A DNA stretch of 64,000 nucleotides from Aquimarina amphilecti (lineage in GTDB: Bacteria; Bacteroidota; Bacteroidia; Flavobacteriales; Flavobacteriaceae). The DNA lies in NCBI RefSeq assembly GCF_900109375.1, contig NZ_FOAB01000003.1:1-64000 (forward strand). Direction: 5' to 3'. The position numbers and the translations under genes were made by a program. This document shows, in pieces, positions 44,826 to 54,078 of this stretch. Position 1 is the stretch's first letter, and every line of letters starts with the position of its first letter. The notes below the pieces were generated by a model. The model searched no databases, was not told the DNA's origin, and saw only the letters and a program-made list of their open reading frames with translations.

Positions 44826-46034
44826 ATGAGCACACAAGTATCGGAAATGAGCATTCAATTATCAGACAAAATCAACAAGCTTAAAGCCTCTGCGACATTA
44901 GCAATGGCTGCCAAAGCAAGAGAATTAAGAGCGGAAGGAAAAGACATTATCGGTTTAAGCCTGGGAGAACCAGACTTTAACACTCCTGATTTTATTAAAG
45001 ACGCTGCAATCAAAGCAGTTAATGACAATTATAATTCTTATACTCCAGTAGACGGATATGTAGAATTAAAAGATGCTATCATAACAAAGTTCAAAAGAGA
45101 TAATAACTTGAACTATGATCGTTCGCAAATTGTGGTATCTACAGGTGCAAAACAGTCTTTATACAATGTAGCTCAAGTATACCTAAACCCCGGGGATGAA
45201 GTAATACTACCTTGCCCTTATTGGGTAAGTTATAGCGATATTATAAAACTAGCTGAAGGTGTTCCTGTAGAGGTCAAAACTTCTATAGAGAATGATTTCA
45301 AGATGACCGCTGATCAACTAGAGAAAGCTATTACTCCAAAAACCAAAATGATTTGGTATAGCTCTCCTTGCAATCCAAGTGGCTCTATATATAGTAAAGA
45401 TGAATTAAGAGCGCTCGCAGATGTCTTACAGAAATATCCAGATATTATTGTTGTTAGTGATGAGATCTATGAACATATCAACTATGTTGGAGACCACGCT
45501 TCTATGGCACAATTTGAAGACATGTATGAAAGAACTGTAACTGTAAATGGCGTTGCTAAGGCTTTTGCTATGACAGGATGGAGAATAGGATATATAGGAG
45601 CTCCGAATGCTATCGCCAGAGCTTGTAACAAAATGCAAGGGCAAGTAACTAGTGGTGCTAATTGTATTGCTCAGAGAGCAGTAATTACTGCTTTAGAAGC
45701 ACCAGTTAGTAAGATCCAATATATGGTTGATGAATTTAAAAATCGTAGAAAACTGATCTTAGATTTATTAGCGGATATCCCTGGATTTGAATGTAACGAA
45801 CCAGAAGGTGCGTTCTACGTGTTCCCAGATATTTCATATTACTTCGGAAAAACTATTAATGGAAATACCATAGAAAATGCTTCTGATTTCTCTATGTTCT
45901 TGTTAGAACAAGCAAATGTTGCTACGGTAACAGGAGATGCCTTCGGAAATGGGAATTGCATTAGAATTTCATACGCCGCAAGCACAGAACAAATCAAAGA
46001 AGCTGTTAACAGAATAAAAAAAGCAGTAAGCTAA
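44826..46034 (+). CDS. PLP-dependent aspartate-type aminotransferase
   Basis: A 402-residue fold-type I aminotransferase. Family landmarks are GEPDFNTPDFI (47-57), STGAKQ (105-110), Asn183 (PCNPSG), Asp212 (SDEIYE), PLP-binding Lys245 (NGVAKAFAMTGWRIG), and Arg253 and a C-terminal CIRISYA for substrate carboxylates. It resembles AspC/AspAT Ib types. The desaturase is 22 bp upstream and a strong terminator follows. Confidence 0.95.
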   Translation: MSTQVSEMSIQLSDKINKLKASATLAMAAKARELRAEGKDIIGLSLGEPDFNTPDFIKDAAIKAVNDNYNSYTPVDGYVELKDAIITKFKRDNNLNYDRSQIVVSTGAKQSLYNVAQVYLNPGDEVILPCPYWVSYSDIIKLAEGVPVEVKTSIENDFKMTADQLEKAITPKTKMIWYSSPCNPSGSIYSKDELRALADVLQKYPDIIVVSDEIYEHINYVGDHASMAQFEDMYERTVTVNGVAKAFAMTGWRIGYIGAPNAIARACNKMQGQVTSGANCIAQRAVITALEAPVSKIQYMVDEFKNRRKLILDLLADIPGFECNEPEGAFYVFPDISYYFGKTINGNTIENASDFSMFLLEQANVATVTGDAFGNGNCIRISYAASTEQIKEAVNRIKKAVS

Positions 46035-46060
46035 TTTAGCAATACCGCATAAGTTTTACT

Positions 46061-46097
46061 AAAAAGCCGATGATTCAATAAAAATCATCGGCTTTTT
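46061..46097 (+). terminator. Terminator after aminotransferase
   Basis: Fifteen-base arms AAAAAGCCGATGATT and AATCATCGGCTTTTT around a short loop, followed by ATTTTT, 27 bp after the stop codon. Confidence 0.85.
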
Positions 46098-46228
46098 ATT
46101 TTTCTAAAAATAAATTTATGTTTTTCGAGTTATTATGTTGCTATATTAAATGTTTTGGGGAAAACAATTAAGAAGAGATAATTGTAGTTTGAACATAAAT
46201 AACAATCTTAAAACCTACTTTTGTATTT

Positions 46229-46507
46229 ATGGACATTCTTGAAAAAGAACGTATTGTTCAAAAAAATGTGCTTGAAATTTTTAAAGAAAATTTCAATAGC
46301 CCTTATTCCGAAGATGAAATTTTAAACTACACACCTTCCGATGTAGAAAACACCACGCCGTATTACGAATCTATTCTTGATATATTTTTTATCGAACCAG
46401 AATATCTACAAAGCGTAAAAGGGTGTGTAAAGGATACTATTAAAAAAGTTGCCGAACTCTGGCATATTAACCCATACGCTTTTGGACCTTGGGAAGAATC
46501 TTATTAG
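46229..46507 (+). CDS. Small conserved hypothetical protein
   Basis: A 92-residue acidic cytosolic protein (MDILEKERIVQKNVLEIFKE; ESILDIFFIEPEYL; VAELWHINPYAFGPWEESY). I recognise no family. Codon use and non-repetitive sequence support a real gene. It ends 19 bp before the convergent trkH. Confidence 0.7.
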   Translation: MDILEKERIVQKNVLEIFKENFNSPYSEDEILNYTPSDVENTTPYYESILDIFFIEPEYLQSVKGCVKDTIKKVAELWHINPYAFGPWEESY

Positions 46508-46526
46508 TAGTTATTTAATTATTCTA

Positions 46527-48023
46527 TTATCTGTTACGCCAGAAGAAAGGAGTAAGCAAAATCAGGACTGTAAATAGCTCTAATCTTCCTATAAGCATTA
46601 GAAAAGAACACCACCATTTACCAAAGGCAGGTAACACATCAAAATTGTTTACAGGACTAAGTTTACCTAATGCAGGACCAACGTTTCCAAGAGACGATGC
46701 TGCTCCACCTATAGCCGTTTCAAAATCTAACCCTAACATTCCTAAAACTAAGGAACCTATTATAAAGGACAACATATATAATATAAAAAACGCTAATACA
46801 TTAAACACAATCTCTTTAGAAACTGCTCTTTGATTATAACGTACTGGTAATACAGCTCTAGGATGCAATGTTCGTTTAAATTCCAAAATACCATTACGAA
46901 TCGTAATAAGATGTCTTACTATTTTCATTCCACCTGCTGTAGATCCTGCGGAACCTCCTAAAAACATTAATCCAAAGAATACTATTTTAAGAAAAGGCGT
47001 CCAAACTGTAAAATCCGCAGAAACAAATCCCGTAGTCGTTATCACCGCTAATACCTGAAACAAAGAATGCCTAAAAGCGCTTTCTGCTTCTCCAAAAACC
47101 ATGGGATGATCTATAACTGAATTCGCTGGATCTGCCTTTAAATAAATAATTAACGCAGCAACGGCTGTAAAAGCCACTATAGAGATTCCATACCATTTAA
47201 ACTCCTCATCCTTAAGGAATTTCCCAAACTTACCTTTAAAACCAAAATAACTCAGAATAAAATTCATCCCAGCAAGGAACATAAATAGAATAATGATATA
47301 CTGTATTAAGGGTTGATCATTCCAGTAAGCAACACTTGCATTTTTTGTCGAGAATCCTCCTGTAGATAATGTACTAAGGGCATGATTTATCGCATCAAAG
47401 AAATCCATTCCAGCAAGCTTCAACAAAATGGTTTCCGCAGCTGTATATCCGAAGTATATAAGCCATAATCTTTTTGCCGTATCTGTGATCCTTGGGTGTA
47501 ACTTATCTGCACTTGGCCCTGGAGCTTCTGCAGCAAACAACTGCATCCCACCAATCCCCAACAATGGAAGAATAGCAACAGCTAGAACGATAATTCCCAT
47601 TCCACCAATCCAATGTGTAAGACTACGCCAAAAAAGAACACCTTTTGGCACTATTTCTATTTCATTAAGAATAGATGCACCTGTGGTTGTATAACCAGAC
47701 ATTGTCTCAAAAAAAGCATTCGTAAATGACGGAATTGCTTCTGAAAAGATATAAGGCAGAGTACCACTTAGGGACATAAATATCCAACCAAACGTAACAA
47801 CTATATACCCTTCTCTTTTATTAATTGACTTTTGATGCTCTCTAGTAAGAAACATTAAAATTATACCCACAAACATGGTCGACAATGCTGCTAACATTAT
47901 TTGCATCGTAACACCATCTTTGTAAATAAAACTAATAATGGTTGCTATAAGCATAAATCCCCCATTACAGAGCAATAGAAGCCCCATAATATGAGTAATA
48001 ATTTTAAAGTTTAATTTGGACAT
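46527..48023 (-). CDS. trkH: Trk potassium uptake protein, membrane subunit
   Basis: The K+-translocating channel subunit. A 498-residue protein with TrkH/KtrB pore-loop repeats: TMSGYTTTGASIL (first selectivity loop), TLSTGGFSTKN (second), VITTTGFVSADF (third) and SSLGNVGPALG (fourth), with intervening M1-P-M2 helices. It works with the TrkA ring encoded 1 bp upstream and transports K+ using membrane potential. Confidence 0.96.
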   Translation of the reverse strand: MSKLNFKIITHIMGLLLLCNGGFMLIATIISFIYKDGVTMQIMLAALSTMFVGIILMFLTREHQKSINKREGYIVVTFGWIFMSLSGTLPYIFSEAIPSFTNAFFETMSGYTTTGASILNEIEIVPKGVLFWRSLTHWIGGMGIIVLAVAILPLLGIGGMQLFAAEAPGPSADKLHPRITDTAKRLWLIYFGYTAAETILLKLAGMDFFDAINHALSTLSTGGFSTKNASVAYWNDQPLIQYIIILFMFLAGMNFILSYFGFKGKFGKFLKDEEFKWYGISIVAFTAVAALIIYLKADPANSVIDHPMVFGEAESAFRHSLFQVLAVITTTGFVSADFTVWTPFLKIVFFGLMFLGGSAGSTAGGMKIVRHLITIRNGILEFKRTLHPRAVLPVRYNQRAVSKEIVFNVLAFFILYMLSFIIGSLVLGMLGLDFETAIGGAASSLGNVGPALGKLSPVNNFDVLPAFGKWWCSFLMLIGRLELFTVLILLTPFFWRNR

Positions 48024-48024
48024 G

Positions 48025-49374
48025 TTATAAGAAAAGGTTTTCTATTTTCTTTATCGATTTAGGCAAACAACATACCACCACTCGATCTCCTGCTTTAATA
48101 TAAAACCCTCCAAGTGGAATCATCCCAATTCCATCTCTTATAACTCCCGCTATAATAGCTGATCGAGGAAAATCTAGATCTCTAATTAAATTATCACTCA
48201 CTTCGGAAGTTGGTTTTACAACAAACTCCAGTAACTCAGCATTCATATTATTAAGCTTCGTCATGGCAACTACCTCACCTTTTCGAATAAATCTAAAGAT
48301 ATTATTCGCTGCTAATAGTTTTTTATTGATTAGTGTATCAATACCTATAGAATGAGAAAGCTGGAAATAATCCATGTTCTCTACCAAAGCAATTGTTTTA
48401 CGTACACCTTTAGATTTAGCAACTAAACAGGACATAATGTTAGTTTCAGAATTACCTGTCACCGCAATAAATGCATCCATATCATCTATATTTTCTTCCT
48501 CAAGCAATTCTACATTGCGCCCATCACCATTTATAATCAATGCATTTGGAAGATCATCAGCTAAGTCAAATGCTTTATCCTTATCACTTTCAATCAATTT
48601 AACTCTAAATTTATGATCACATAGATCACAGGTAGTTTTATGACCAATCTTACTACCACCCAGAATCATTACTTTTTTAATTTGCTCTTTTACTTTACCA
48701 GTCAACTTATAAAGCTCATCTACCCCACCTTTAGAAGTGACAAAATAAACCTGATCTCCTTCTTTAAATTTCGTATCTCCTCTAGGAATTATTGTATACT
48801 GCGTTCCAGATCTTTGTATGGCTATTGGCATAAAGTGAAGCTCTGGAAATATCTCTGCAGCTTCTCTAACAGTCTTATCTACAAACAATGCACTACTAGA
48901 AAGAGTGGTCCCAACCATAGTTAATGCACCATCCTCAAACTCATAACTATCACTAAATGCAGATTGATTTAATAACAACTCAATTTCACTTGCCGCTAGT
49001 GCCTCAGGAGAAATTAATTCATCAATTCCAAACTTGATAAAACCAACCTCTTCTTTATTCTCTATAAATTCTGTATTAGAAATTCTGGCAATGGTTCTTT
49101 TAGCACCTAATTGTTTTGCTAATACGCAAACAGTAATATTAGTAGTTTCACTAGAAGTAACACTAATCACCATATCAACGTTATCAACTCTAGCATCTTT
49201 TAAAATACTTATTGAAGTCGCATCCCCCTTAATTACCCTAATATCCAGATGACTATCAGCATAATTTAAGCATTCTTTATCAGGATCGATCAGTGTAATG
49301 TCCTGAGATTCAAATGAAAGTAATTTTGCCAAATGAAATCCTACTTCACCAGCGCCGGCAATAATAATTTTCAT
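48025..49374 (-). CDS. trkA: Trk potassium uptake regulator, NAD-binding
   Basis: The cytosolic gating ring subunit of the Trk system. A 449-residue protein with two TrkA-N (RCK) Rossmann domains, starting IIAGAGEVGFHLAKLL (GxGxxG, residues 4-11) and, for the second, VMILGGSKIGHKTTCDLCDH, each followed by a TrkA-C domain. It lies 1 bp before trkH. Confidence 0.96.
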   Translation of the reverse strand: MKIIIAGAGEVGFHLAKLLSFESQDITLIDPDKECLNYADSHLDIRVIKGDATSISILKDARVDNVDMVISVTSSETTNITVCVLAKQLGAKRTIARISNTEFIENKEEVGFIKFGIDELISPEALAASEIELLLNQSAFSDSYEFEDGALTMVGTTLSSSALFVDKTVREAAEIFPELHFMPIAIQRSGTQYTIIPRGDTKFKEGDQVYFVTSKGGVDELYKLTGKVKEQIKKVMILGGSKIGHKTTCDLCDHKFRVKLIESDKDKAFDLADDLPNALIINGDGRNVELLEEENIDDMDAFIAVTGNSETNIMSCLVAKSKGVRKTIALVENMDYFQLSHSIGIDTLINKKLLAANNIFRFIRKGEVVAMTKLNNMNAELLEFVVKPTSEVSDNLIRDLDFPRSAIIAGVIRDGIGMIPLGGFYIKAGDRVVVCCLPKSIKKIENLFL

Positions 49375-49721
49375 CCGTATTTTCTATTATTTATCATCAA
49401 AAGATAAAATTAAACTTTAGCAAAATCCCCTTACTAACAAAGTGAAAATTTCTTGCTAAAAAATAAAAGCCCACAAAGATAGTGGAATTTCATTAATTCA
49501 TAAAACAATTAATAATTAGCTACTTAATTATATCCATTATTACGTTCTAATTAGGCCATAGACATATTACATCAAGTAACTCTCTTTTTTAATGCTCATC
49601 TAAAACGATCTACTATTAATACCAATTATATTCTCACAAATGATATGTTTTAAAAAATAATTGTAACAAAAAACTAGCTTTAACAGTCTTAAAGAAAGAT
49701 CATCTATCAAAAAAACTAATC
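49375..49721. other. 347-bp divergent intergenic region
   Basis: Carries a - strand TATCTTTG -7 element for trkA at 49474-49481. No ORF or other structure is recognised. Confidence 0.5.
49474..49481 (-). promoter_or_regulatory. -7 element for trkA-trkH
   Basis: TATCTTTG on the - strand, a perfect TAnnTTTG match, 100 bp before the trkA ATG. A TTG lies 24 bp upstream of it on that strand, slightly long. Confidence 0.4.
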
Positions 49722-50813
49722 ATGAAAAATTCTTTACAAAGTATTTCGACATTTATTATCTTATCTATTTTATGTGCGATCAGCTGCAATACTACAAACA
49801 GCAAAACCACCTCAAAAGATAACAAGAATGAAAATATTGTAAAACAAAAAATAGATTCGATTCTAATATCATTAAATCAAAACGGAAAATTTAATGGAAA
49901 TATTTTAATTGCTAAAAACGGCCAAATCTTATACAAAAATGAAATTGGCTTTTCCAAGAGTGATAAAAAAACCTTATTAAAAGAGACTGATCAATTCAAC
50001 ATTGGTTCTATTTATAAAGAAATACCAGCAATTGCTATCATGCAACTAGAAGAAAAGGGGCTCTTACAATTAAACGATCCTATTAAAAAGTATTTTACAA
50101 ATCTACCCGATTGGTCTATGAACATCAAGATCATTAATCTTTTACAATACACCGGCGGACTACCTAAAATCAATTGGAGAAATCATAAGATAATAAACGA
50201 TCAAAATCTTATGAATGATTTATCAAAAATATCAAATTTAGAATTTACACCTGGAGAAGACTACTTGTACACCAACTACAGCCCTTTCTTACTTTCCAAA
50301 ATAATAGAAAATATTACAAATAAAACTTTCTCAACCTATGTAACTCAAAATATATTACAACCGCTACGATTAAAAGAGAGTACGTTTAAAACATCTTTTC
50401 CATATGAAAACAGCAATTCTATGGCTATTCCATTTAATAGTGAATTTGAAGAAGACAAACTCCCCTTTACTATTAAATCGTCTATATTTCTATTTTCCAC
50501 CACTACCAATGACCTTTTTAAGTTTATAGAAAACTTACATTCTGGTAAAATCATCAATAAAAACTCATTGTATAAAATTAGCAAAACGGAAAACTTAGAC
50601 CATAATAACATGCAATCTGCTTTAGGAAATGTTATCTATCAAAAAGGTGAATTAACAGAACATACACATCACGGAACTAGTGGAAACTATGAATCAATTA
50701 TCAGTAAAAACAGAATAAACAACACTACCGTAATTATACTAACAAACAGTAAAAATGGAAATGTTCACGATATAAAAAATACTATTCTTGAATTACTAAA
50801 TAGTGGCGAATAA
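49722..50813 (+). CDS. Serine hydrolase of the beta-lactamase/penicillin-binding family, lipoprotein
   Basis: A 363-residue envelope lipoprotein (Cys22 in CAISC). The class C beta-lactamase-like active site is present: nucleophile Ser96 with Lys99 (GSIYK), Tyr183-Thr-Asn185 (YTN), and the HxG-type His316/Gly318 (HTHHG). Such enzymes include D-amino peptidases, esterases and PBP4*-like proteins; the substrate is unknown. It stands alone. Confidence 0.88.
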   Translation: MKNSLQSISTFIILSILCAISCNTTNSKTTSKDNKNENIVKQKIDSILISLNQNGKFNGNILIAKNGQILYKNEIGFSKSDKKTLLKETDQFNIGSIYKEIPAIAIMQLEEKGLLQLNDPIKKYFTNLPDWSMNIKIINLLQYTGGLPKINWRNHKIINDQNLMNDLSKISNLEFTPGEDYLYTNYSPFLLSKIIENITNKTFSTYVTQNILQPLRLKESTFKTSFPYENSNSMAIPFNSEFEEDKLPFTIKSSIFLFSTTTNDLFKFIENLHSGKIINKNSLYKISKTENLDHNNMQSALGNVIYQKGELTEHTHHGTSGNYESIISKNRINNTTVIILTNSKNGNVHDIKNTILELLNSGE

Positions 50814-50975
50814 ATAAGACAAAATAGTTACATCAATTGATCTATTACATAAGAATAGTCAGCACTTAGTTACTCTAAGCACAATTCATAAGCTAAAAAC
50901 AACAATTCAGTAATTACTCTTTTTAAGATTTTAGGAATAGCTACATCTTAGCATATAAATACTAACTTTTTACTT

Positions 50976-51773
50976 ATGAAAACTAAACTTTTACTATTCG
51001 TTTTATGTGTTATTCAAATTGTTTTTGTTCATGCTCAAATGGATGATAAATTCTATTTCCCAACAAAAGATTTAAAACAAATAGAATGGGAGAATCATGA
51101 AGAATTAATGTTTAATACTGGAACAGATACGATTTCTGTACTAATTCTAAAACCAAAAAAAACACCAAAAGCAACTATATTTTATTTTCACGGAGCCGGA
51201 GGAAATATAACATATTATCTTCCGCTCACACAAATATTAGCAGAAAACAACTTTCAGGTTGTTATGGTAGATTTTAGAGGCTATGGCAAATCAACAGGGA
51301 TTCCAACTCATAAAAATATTGCAAAAGATGGTGAACTATTATTCGAAACCTTACTTAAAAAAGAAGGAATAAAGGATACTCCAAAAATAATTTACGGAAT
51401 TTCTATTGGTACTCAAATTGCTACATTATTAGCTAAAAACCATCAAGATAAAATTGAAGGATTAGTGTTAGAAGGAGCCATGGCGTCATTTACCGACATT
51501 GCCATGTATTATGTACCAGAATATAAAGACTATTTAGAAAAAAATTATATATCGCCTTATGCTGCAAAAGAGGATATAAAAAGTATTGATAAAATTTCTA
51601 AGCTTTTCATGCATAGCAAAGAGGATAAAGATGTTCCTTTCATACAAGGCGAAACAGTATATAATAATGCGTCAGAACCTAAAGAATTTATAGAGTTTAA
51701 AGGAGCTCATCTACATGCTCTTAAACATGAAAGAGAACAGATACTCCAAAAAATTAATGAAATGATAGAATAA
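50976..51773 (+). CDS. Secreted alpha/beta hydrolase
   Basis: A 265-residue protein with signal peptide MKTKLLLFVLCVIQIVFVHA/Q. The alpha/beta-hydrolase core has the oxyanion motif FYFHGAGGN, nucleophile Ser143 in GISIG (141-145), and probable acid Asp and His near the C-terminus (HSKEDKDVPF, FKGAHLHALKHE). It resembles prolyl-oligopeptidase/BAAT-like esterases; the substrate is not predictable. Confidence 0.88.
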   Translation: MKTKLLLFVLCVIQIVFVHAQMDDKFYFPTKDLKQIEWENHEELMFNTGTDTISVLILKPKKTPKATIFYFHGAGGNITYYLPLTQILAENNFQVVMVDFRGYGKSTGIPTHKNIAKDGELLFETLLKKEGIKDTPKIIYGISIGTQIATLLAKNHQDKIEGLVLEGAMASFTDIAMYYVPEYKDYLEKNYISPYAAKEDIKSIDKISKLFMHSKEDKDVPFIQGETVYNNASEPKEFIEFKGAHLHALKHEREQILQKINEMIE

Positions 51774-51830
51774 ACAATAAGCTAATCGCAACTTAATGAC
51801 ATTCTTTTCCTACGATCCATATCAAAAATG

Positions 51831-51838
51831 TATATTTG
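51831..51838 (+). promoter_or_regulatory. -7 element for menG-porT
   Basis: TATATTTG followed by CC, a perfect TAnnTTTG match, 15 bp before the menG ATG, implying a very short leader. No clear -33 TTG. Confidence 0.42.
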
Positions 51839-51853
51839 CCTAAATTTTTTTGA

Positions 51854-52582
51854 ATGTCAGAAAAAATAACGCCATATAAAGACAAAAGCACGACCAAAAA
51901 ACAACAGGTTACTGAAATGTTTGATACTATTTCAGGTAATTATGATGGTCTAAATAGAGTAATTTCTTTTGGAATTGACGTGAAATGGCGTAAAAAAGTT
52001 GTAAAAATAGTTTCGAATACCAAACCAAACAGTATTTTAGATGTTGCGACCGGAACTGGTGATTTAGCCATAAACTTAGCCAAAACAGGAGCCTCAGAAA
52101 TTATAGGATTAGACATCTCTGCAGGAATGCTTGAAGTTGGAAAAGACAAAATAAAGGCAAGAAAATTAGATAAGACAATCTCTATGGTTAAAGGAGATGG
52201 AGAGAGCTTACCTTATGACAATGATTATTTCGATGCTATCACAGTAGCTTTTGGTGTAAGAAATTTTGAAGATTTAGATCAAGGTTTATCAGAGATATAT
52301 AGAGTTTTAAAACCTGGGGGGATATTTGTTGTTTTAGAAACCTCAGTACCCACCAAAACACCCTATAAACAAGGGTACAAACTACACACCTCTTTAATTT
52401 TACCACTGATTGGAAAGATATTTTCTAAAGACAGATCTGCATATTCATATCTAAGTGAAAGTGCAGCAGCTTTTCCTTATGGGGATGCTTTCAACAATAT
52501 TTTGAGAAAAATTGGGTTTATAGAAGTCGAGGATAATCCACAAACTTTTGGTGTTGCCACAATTTATACAGCCACAAAATAA
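51854..52582 (+). CDS. menG: Demethylmenaquinone methyltransferase (UbiE/MenG)
   Basis: Methylates demethylmenaquinone to menaquinone with SAM; in Bacteroidetes the quinone is menaquinone, so the MenG activity applies. A 242-residue protein. Motifs are NYDGLNRVISFGIDVKWRK, DVATGTGDLAINLA (SAM), DAITVAFGVRNFEDLDQGL and VLKPGGIFVVLE. It lies 1 bp before porT. Confidence 0.95.
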   Translation: MSEKITPYKDKSTTKKQQVTEMFDTISGNYDGLNRVISFGIDVKWRKKVVKIVSNTKPNSILDVATGTGDLAINLAKTGASEIIGLDISAGMLEVGKDKIKARKLDKTISMVKGDGESLPYDNDYFDAITVAFGVRNFEDLDQGLSEIYRVLKPGGIFVVLETSVPTKTPYKQGYKLHTSLILPLIGKIFSKDRSAYSYLSESAAAFPYGDAFNNILRKIGFIEVEDNPQTFGVATIYTATK

Positions 52583-52583
52583 T

Positions 52584-53306
52584 ATGAAAAGACTTTTTAT
52601 AGCAATAGCTGTTATCGTTTGTACTCAAAATGTGAGTGCACAATTGTTTTCTAAAGAACGAGTTAGAAATCTTCAAAACTATGATAAGCCCAGACTAAGT
52701 TGGGGTTATATCCTTGGGTTTAATAGTTACGATTTTAATTTTGATTATAAAGCCACACCAGAAGGAGAAGAGCCTATATTGGACGGAGATGTTCAGGTAG
52801 CAAAATCTATAGGGTTTAATGTAGGGCTATTAGGTAATATGAGAATCAATGATTACTTGGATCTTAGACTAGAACCTCAGGTATCTTTTGTAAGAAGAGA
52901 TCTTACATTTACTGGACCAGATTTTGAAGATTCTCAAAGATTTAGAGAAGTAACCTCAACTTATGTACACATCCCTCTTTTATTAAAAATATCAACTAAA
53001 AGACTAAATAACTTTAAACCTTTTATTGTGGGAGGGGTATCTACATCTATTAATTTATCTAGTAATGAAGATAATCCTGATGATAACAGTGTAGGTCAGT
53101 TTAGAACCAAAACGAATACTAATTACTTCGAACTTGGATTTGGAATAGATTTTTATATGTTTTATTTTAAATTCACTCCTTCTATACGAGGAGTATTTGC
53201 TATGTCTGATGAGTTAGTTGCTGATAACGATCCCAATAGTGCTTACACATCTGCTATTGATAAAATGTCTTCCAGAGGACTTTTTATTAATTTCACTTTT
53301 CAATAA
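52584..53306 (+). CDS. porT: Type IX secretion protein PorT/SprT
   Basis: A 240-residue outer-membrane beta-barrel protein needed for T9SS assembly. I start at ATG 52584 (MKRLFIAIAVIVCTQNVSA/Q), not the frame start at 52548, which overlaps menG and is not signal-like. The barrel has KPRLSWGYILGFNSYDFNFDYK, GFNVGLLGNMRINDYLDLRL and a terminal SRGLFINFTFQ. The menG-porT pairing is common in flavobacteria. Confidence 0.9.
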   Translation: MKRLFIAIAVIVCTQNVSAQLFSKERVRNLQNYDKPRLSWGYILGFNSYDFNFDYKATPEGEEPILDGDVQVAKSIGFNVGLLGNMRINDYLDLRLEPQVSFVRRDLTFTGPDFEDSQRFREVTSTYVHIPLLLKISTKRLNNFKPFIVGGVSTSINLSSNEDNPDDNSVGQFRTKTNTNYFELGFGIDFYMFYFKFTPSIRGVFAMSDELVADNDPNSAYTSAIDKMSSRGLFINFTFQ

Positions 53307-53309
53307 CAT

Positions 53310-54041
53310 CTAAATTCGTCTAAATTCGTTGAGAATGATCGCCGTAGCTGTGGCTACATTAAGGCTTTCGGTTACCTGAGCAGTCCCAAATCTGGGTATA
53401 GCAATCCTCTTATTTACCAAAAACTCTACCTCTTTAGAAATACCATTTGCTTCATTTCCCATTACAATGACCCCTTTTTTGGGTAATTGTTCTTTATAAA
53501 TAATATCCCCATCCATAAAAGTTCCATATACAGAAAATTCTTCTTTTTTAGAAGTTAGAAAGTTATTCAGATTTGTATAAACAATATTGACTCTCGTTAC
53601 AGAACCCATTGTAGCTTGAATAACTTTTGGATTAAAACAATCAACAGTTTGCTCCGAACAAACTAAATCCGTAATACCAAACCAATCACATAGTCTTATA
53701 ATTGTTCCTAAATTCCCAGGATCTCTGACGTCGTCTAACGCTAAAATTAATCCATCACCCATCACAGATTGAGTTTCTGGAATATAAAATATAGCTACCG
53801 CAAATTGAGGAGTAGTTAAAAAACTAATAATTTTCAACTCAGTTTCTGTTACATTAAAAACATTTTCGGAACTTATTTCGAAATAAGAAGTATCTAAAGC
53901 AAAAAGAGAATGGAGTCTTAAATTAGCCTCTAACAACTCATTAATTACCTTTTTACCTTCTGCAACAAATAATCCGTGCTGTTTTCGGTACTTTTTTTGA
54001 TGTAAACTATTTATTAATTTCTTTTGGTTTTTGCTAACCAT
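53310..54041 (-). CDS. SpoU/TrmH-family RNA 2'-O-methyltransferase
   Basis: A 243-residue knotted (SPOUT) RNA methyltransferase. I start at ATG 54041 (MVSKNQKKLINSLHQKKYRK), as the longer frame reaching 54236 lies inside the divergent tamL-like gene. Motifs are ALDDVRDPGNLGTIIRLCDWF (motif 1), VIVMGNEANGISKEV (motif 2) and IPRFGTAQVTESLNVATATAI (motif 3). It probably acts on tRNA or rRNA; the target is not certain. The start codon lies only 37 bp from the divergent TTG start. Confidence 0.9.
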   Translation of the reverse strand: MVSKNQKKLINSLHQKKYRKQHGLFVAEGKKVINELLEANLRLHSLFALDTSYFEISSENVFNVTETELKIISFLTTPQFAVAIFYIPETQSVMGDGLILALDDVRDPGNLGTIIRLCDWFGITDLVCSEQTVDCFNPKVIQATMGSVTRVNIVYTNLNNFLTSKKEEFSVYGTFMDGDIIYKEQLPKKGVIVMGNEANGISKEVEFLVNKRIAIPRFGTAQVTESLNVATATAIILNEFRRI

Positions 54042-54059
54042 ACAAATAATGTATTTTTG
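54031..54059 (+). promoter_or_regulatory. Promoter for the tamL-like gene
   Basis: TTG at 54031-54033 and, 18 bp later, TATTTTTG at 54052-54059 fit the flavobacterial -33/-7 consensus. The promoter overlaps the start codon of the divergent RNA methyltransferase gene. Confidence 0.5.
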
Positions 54060-54078
54060 ACACAATAATGAATCTCGA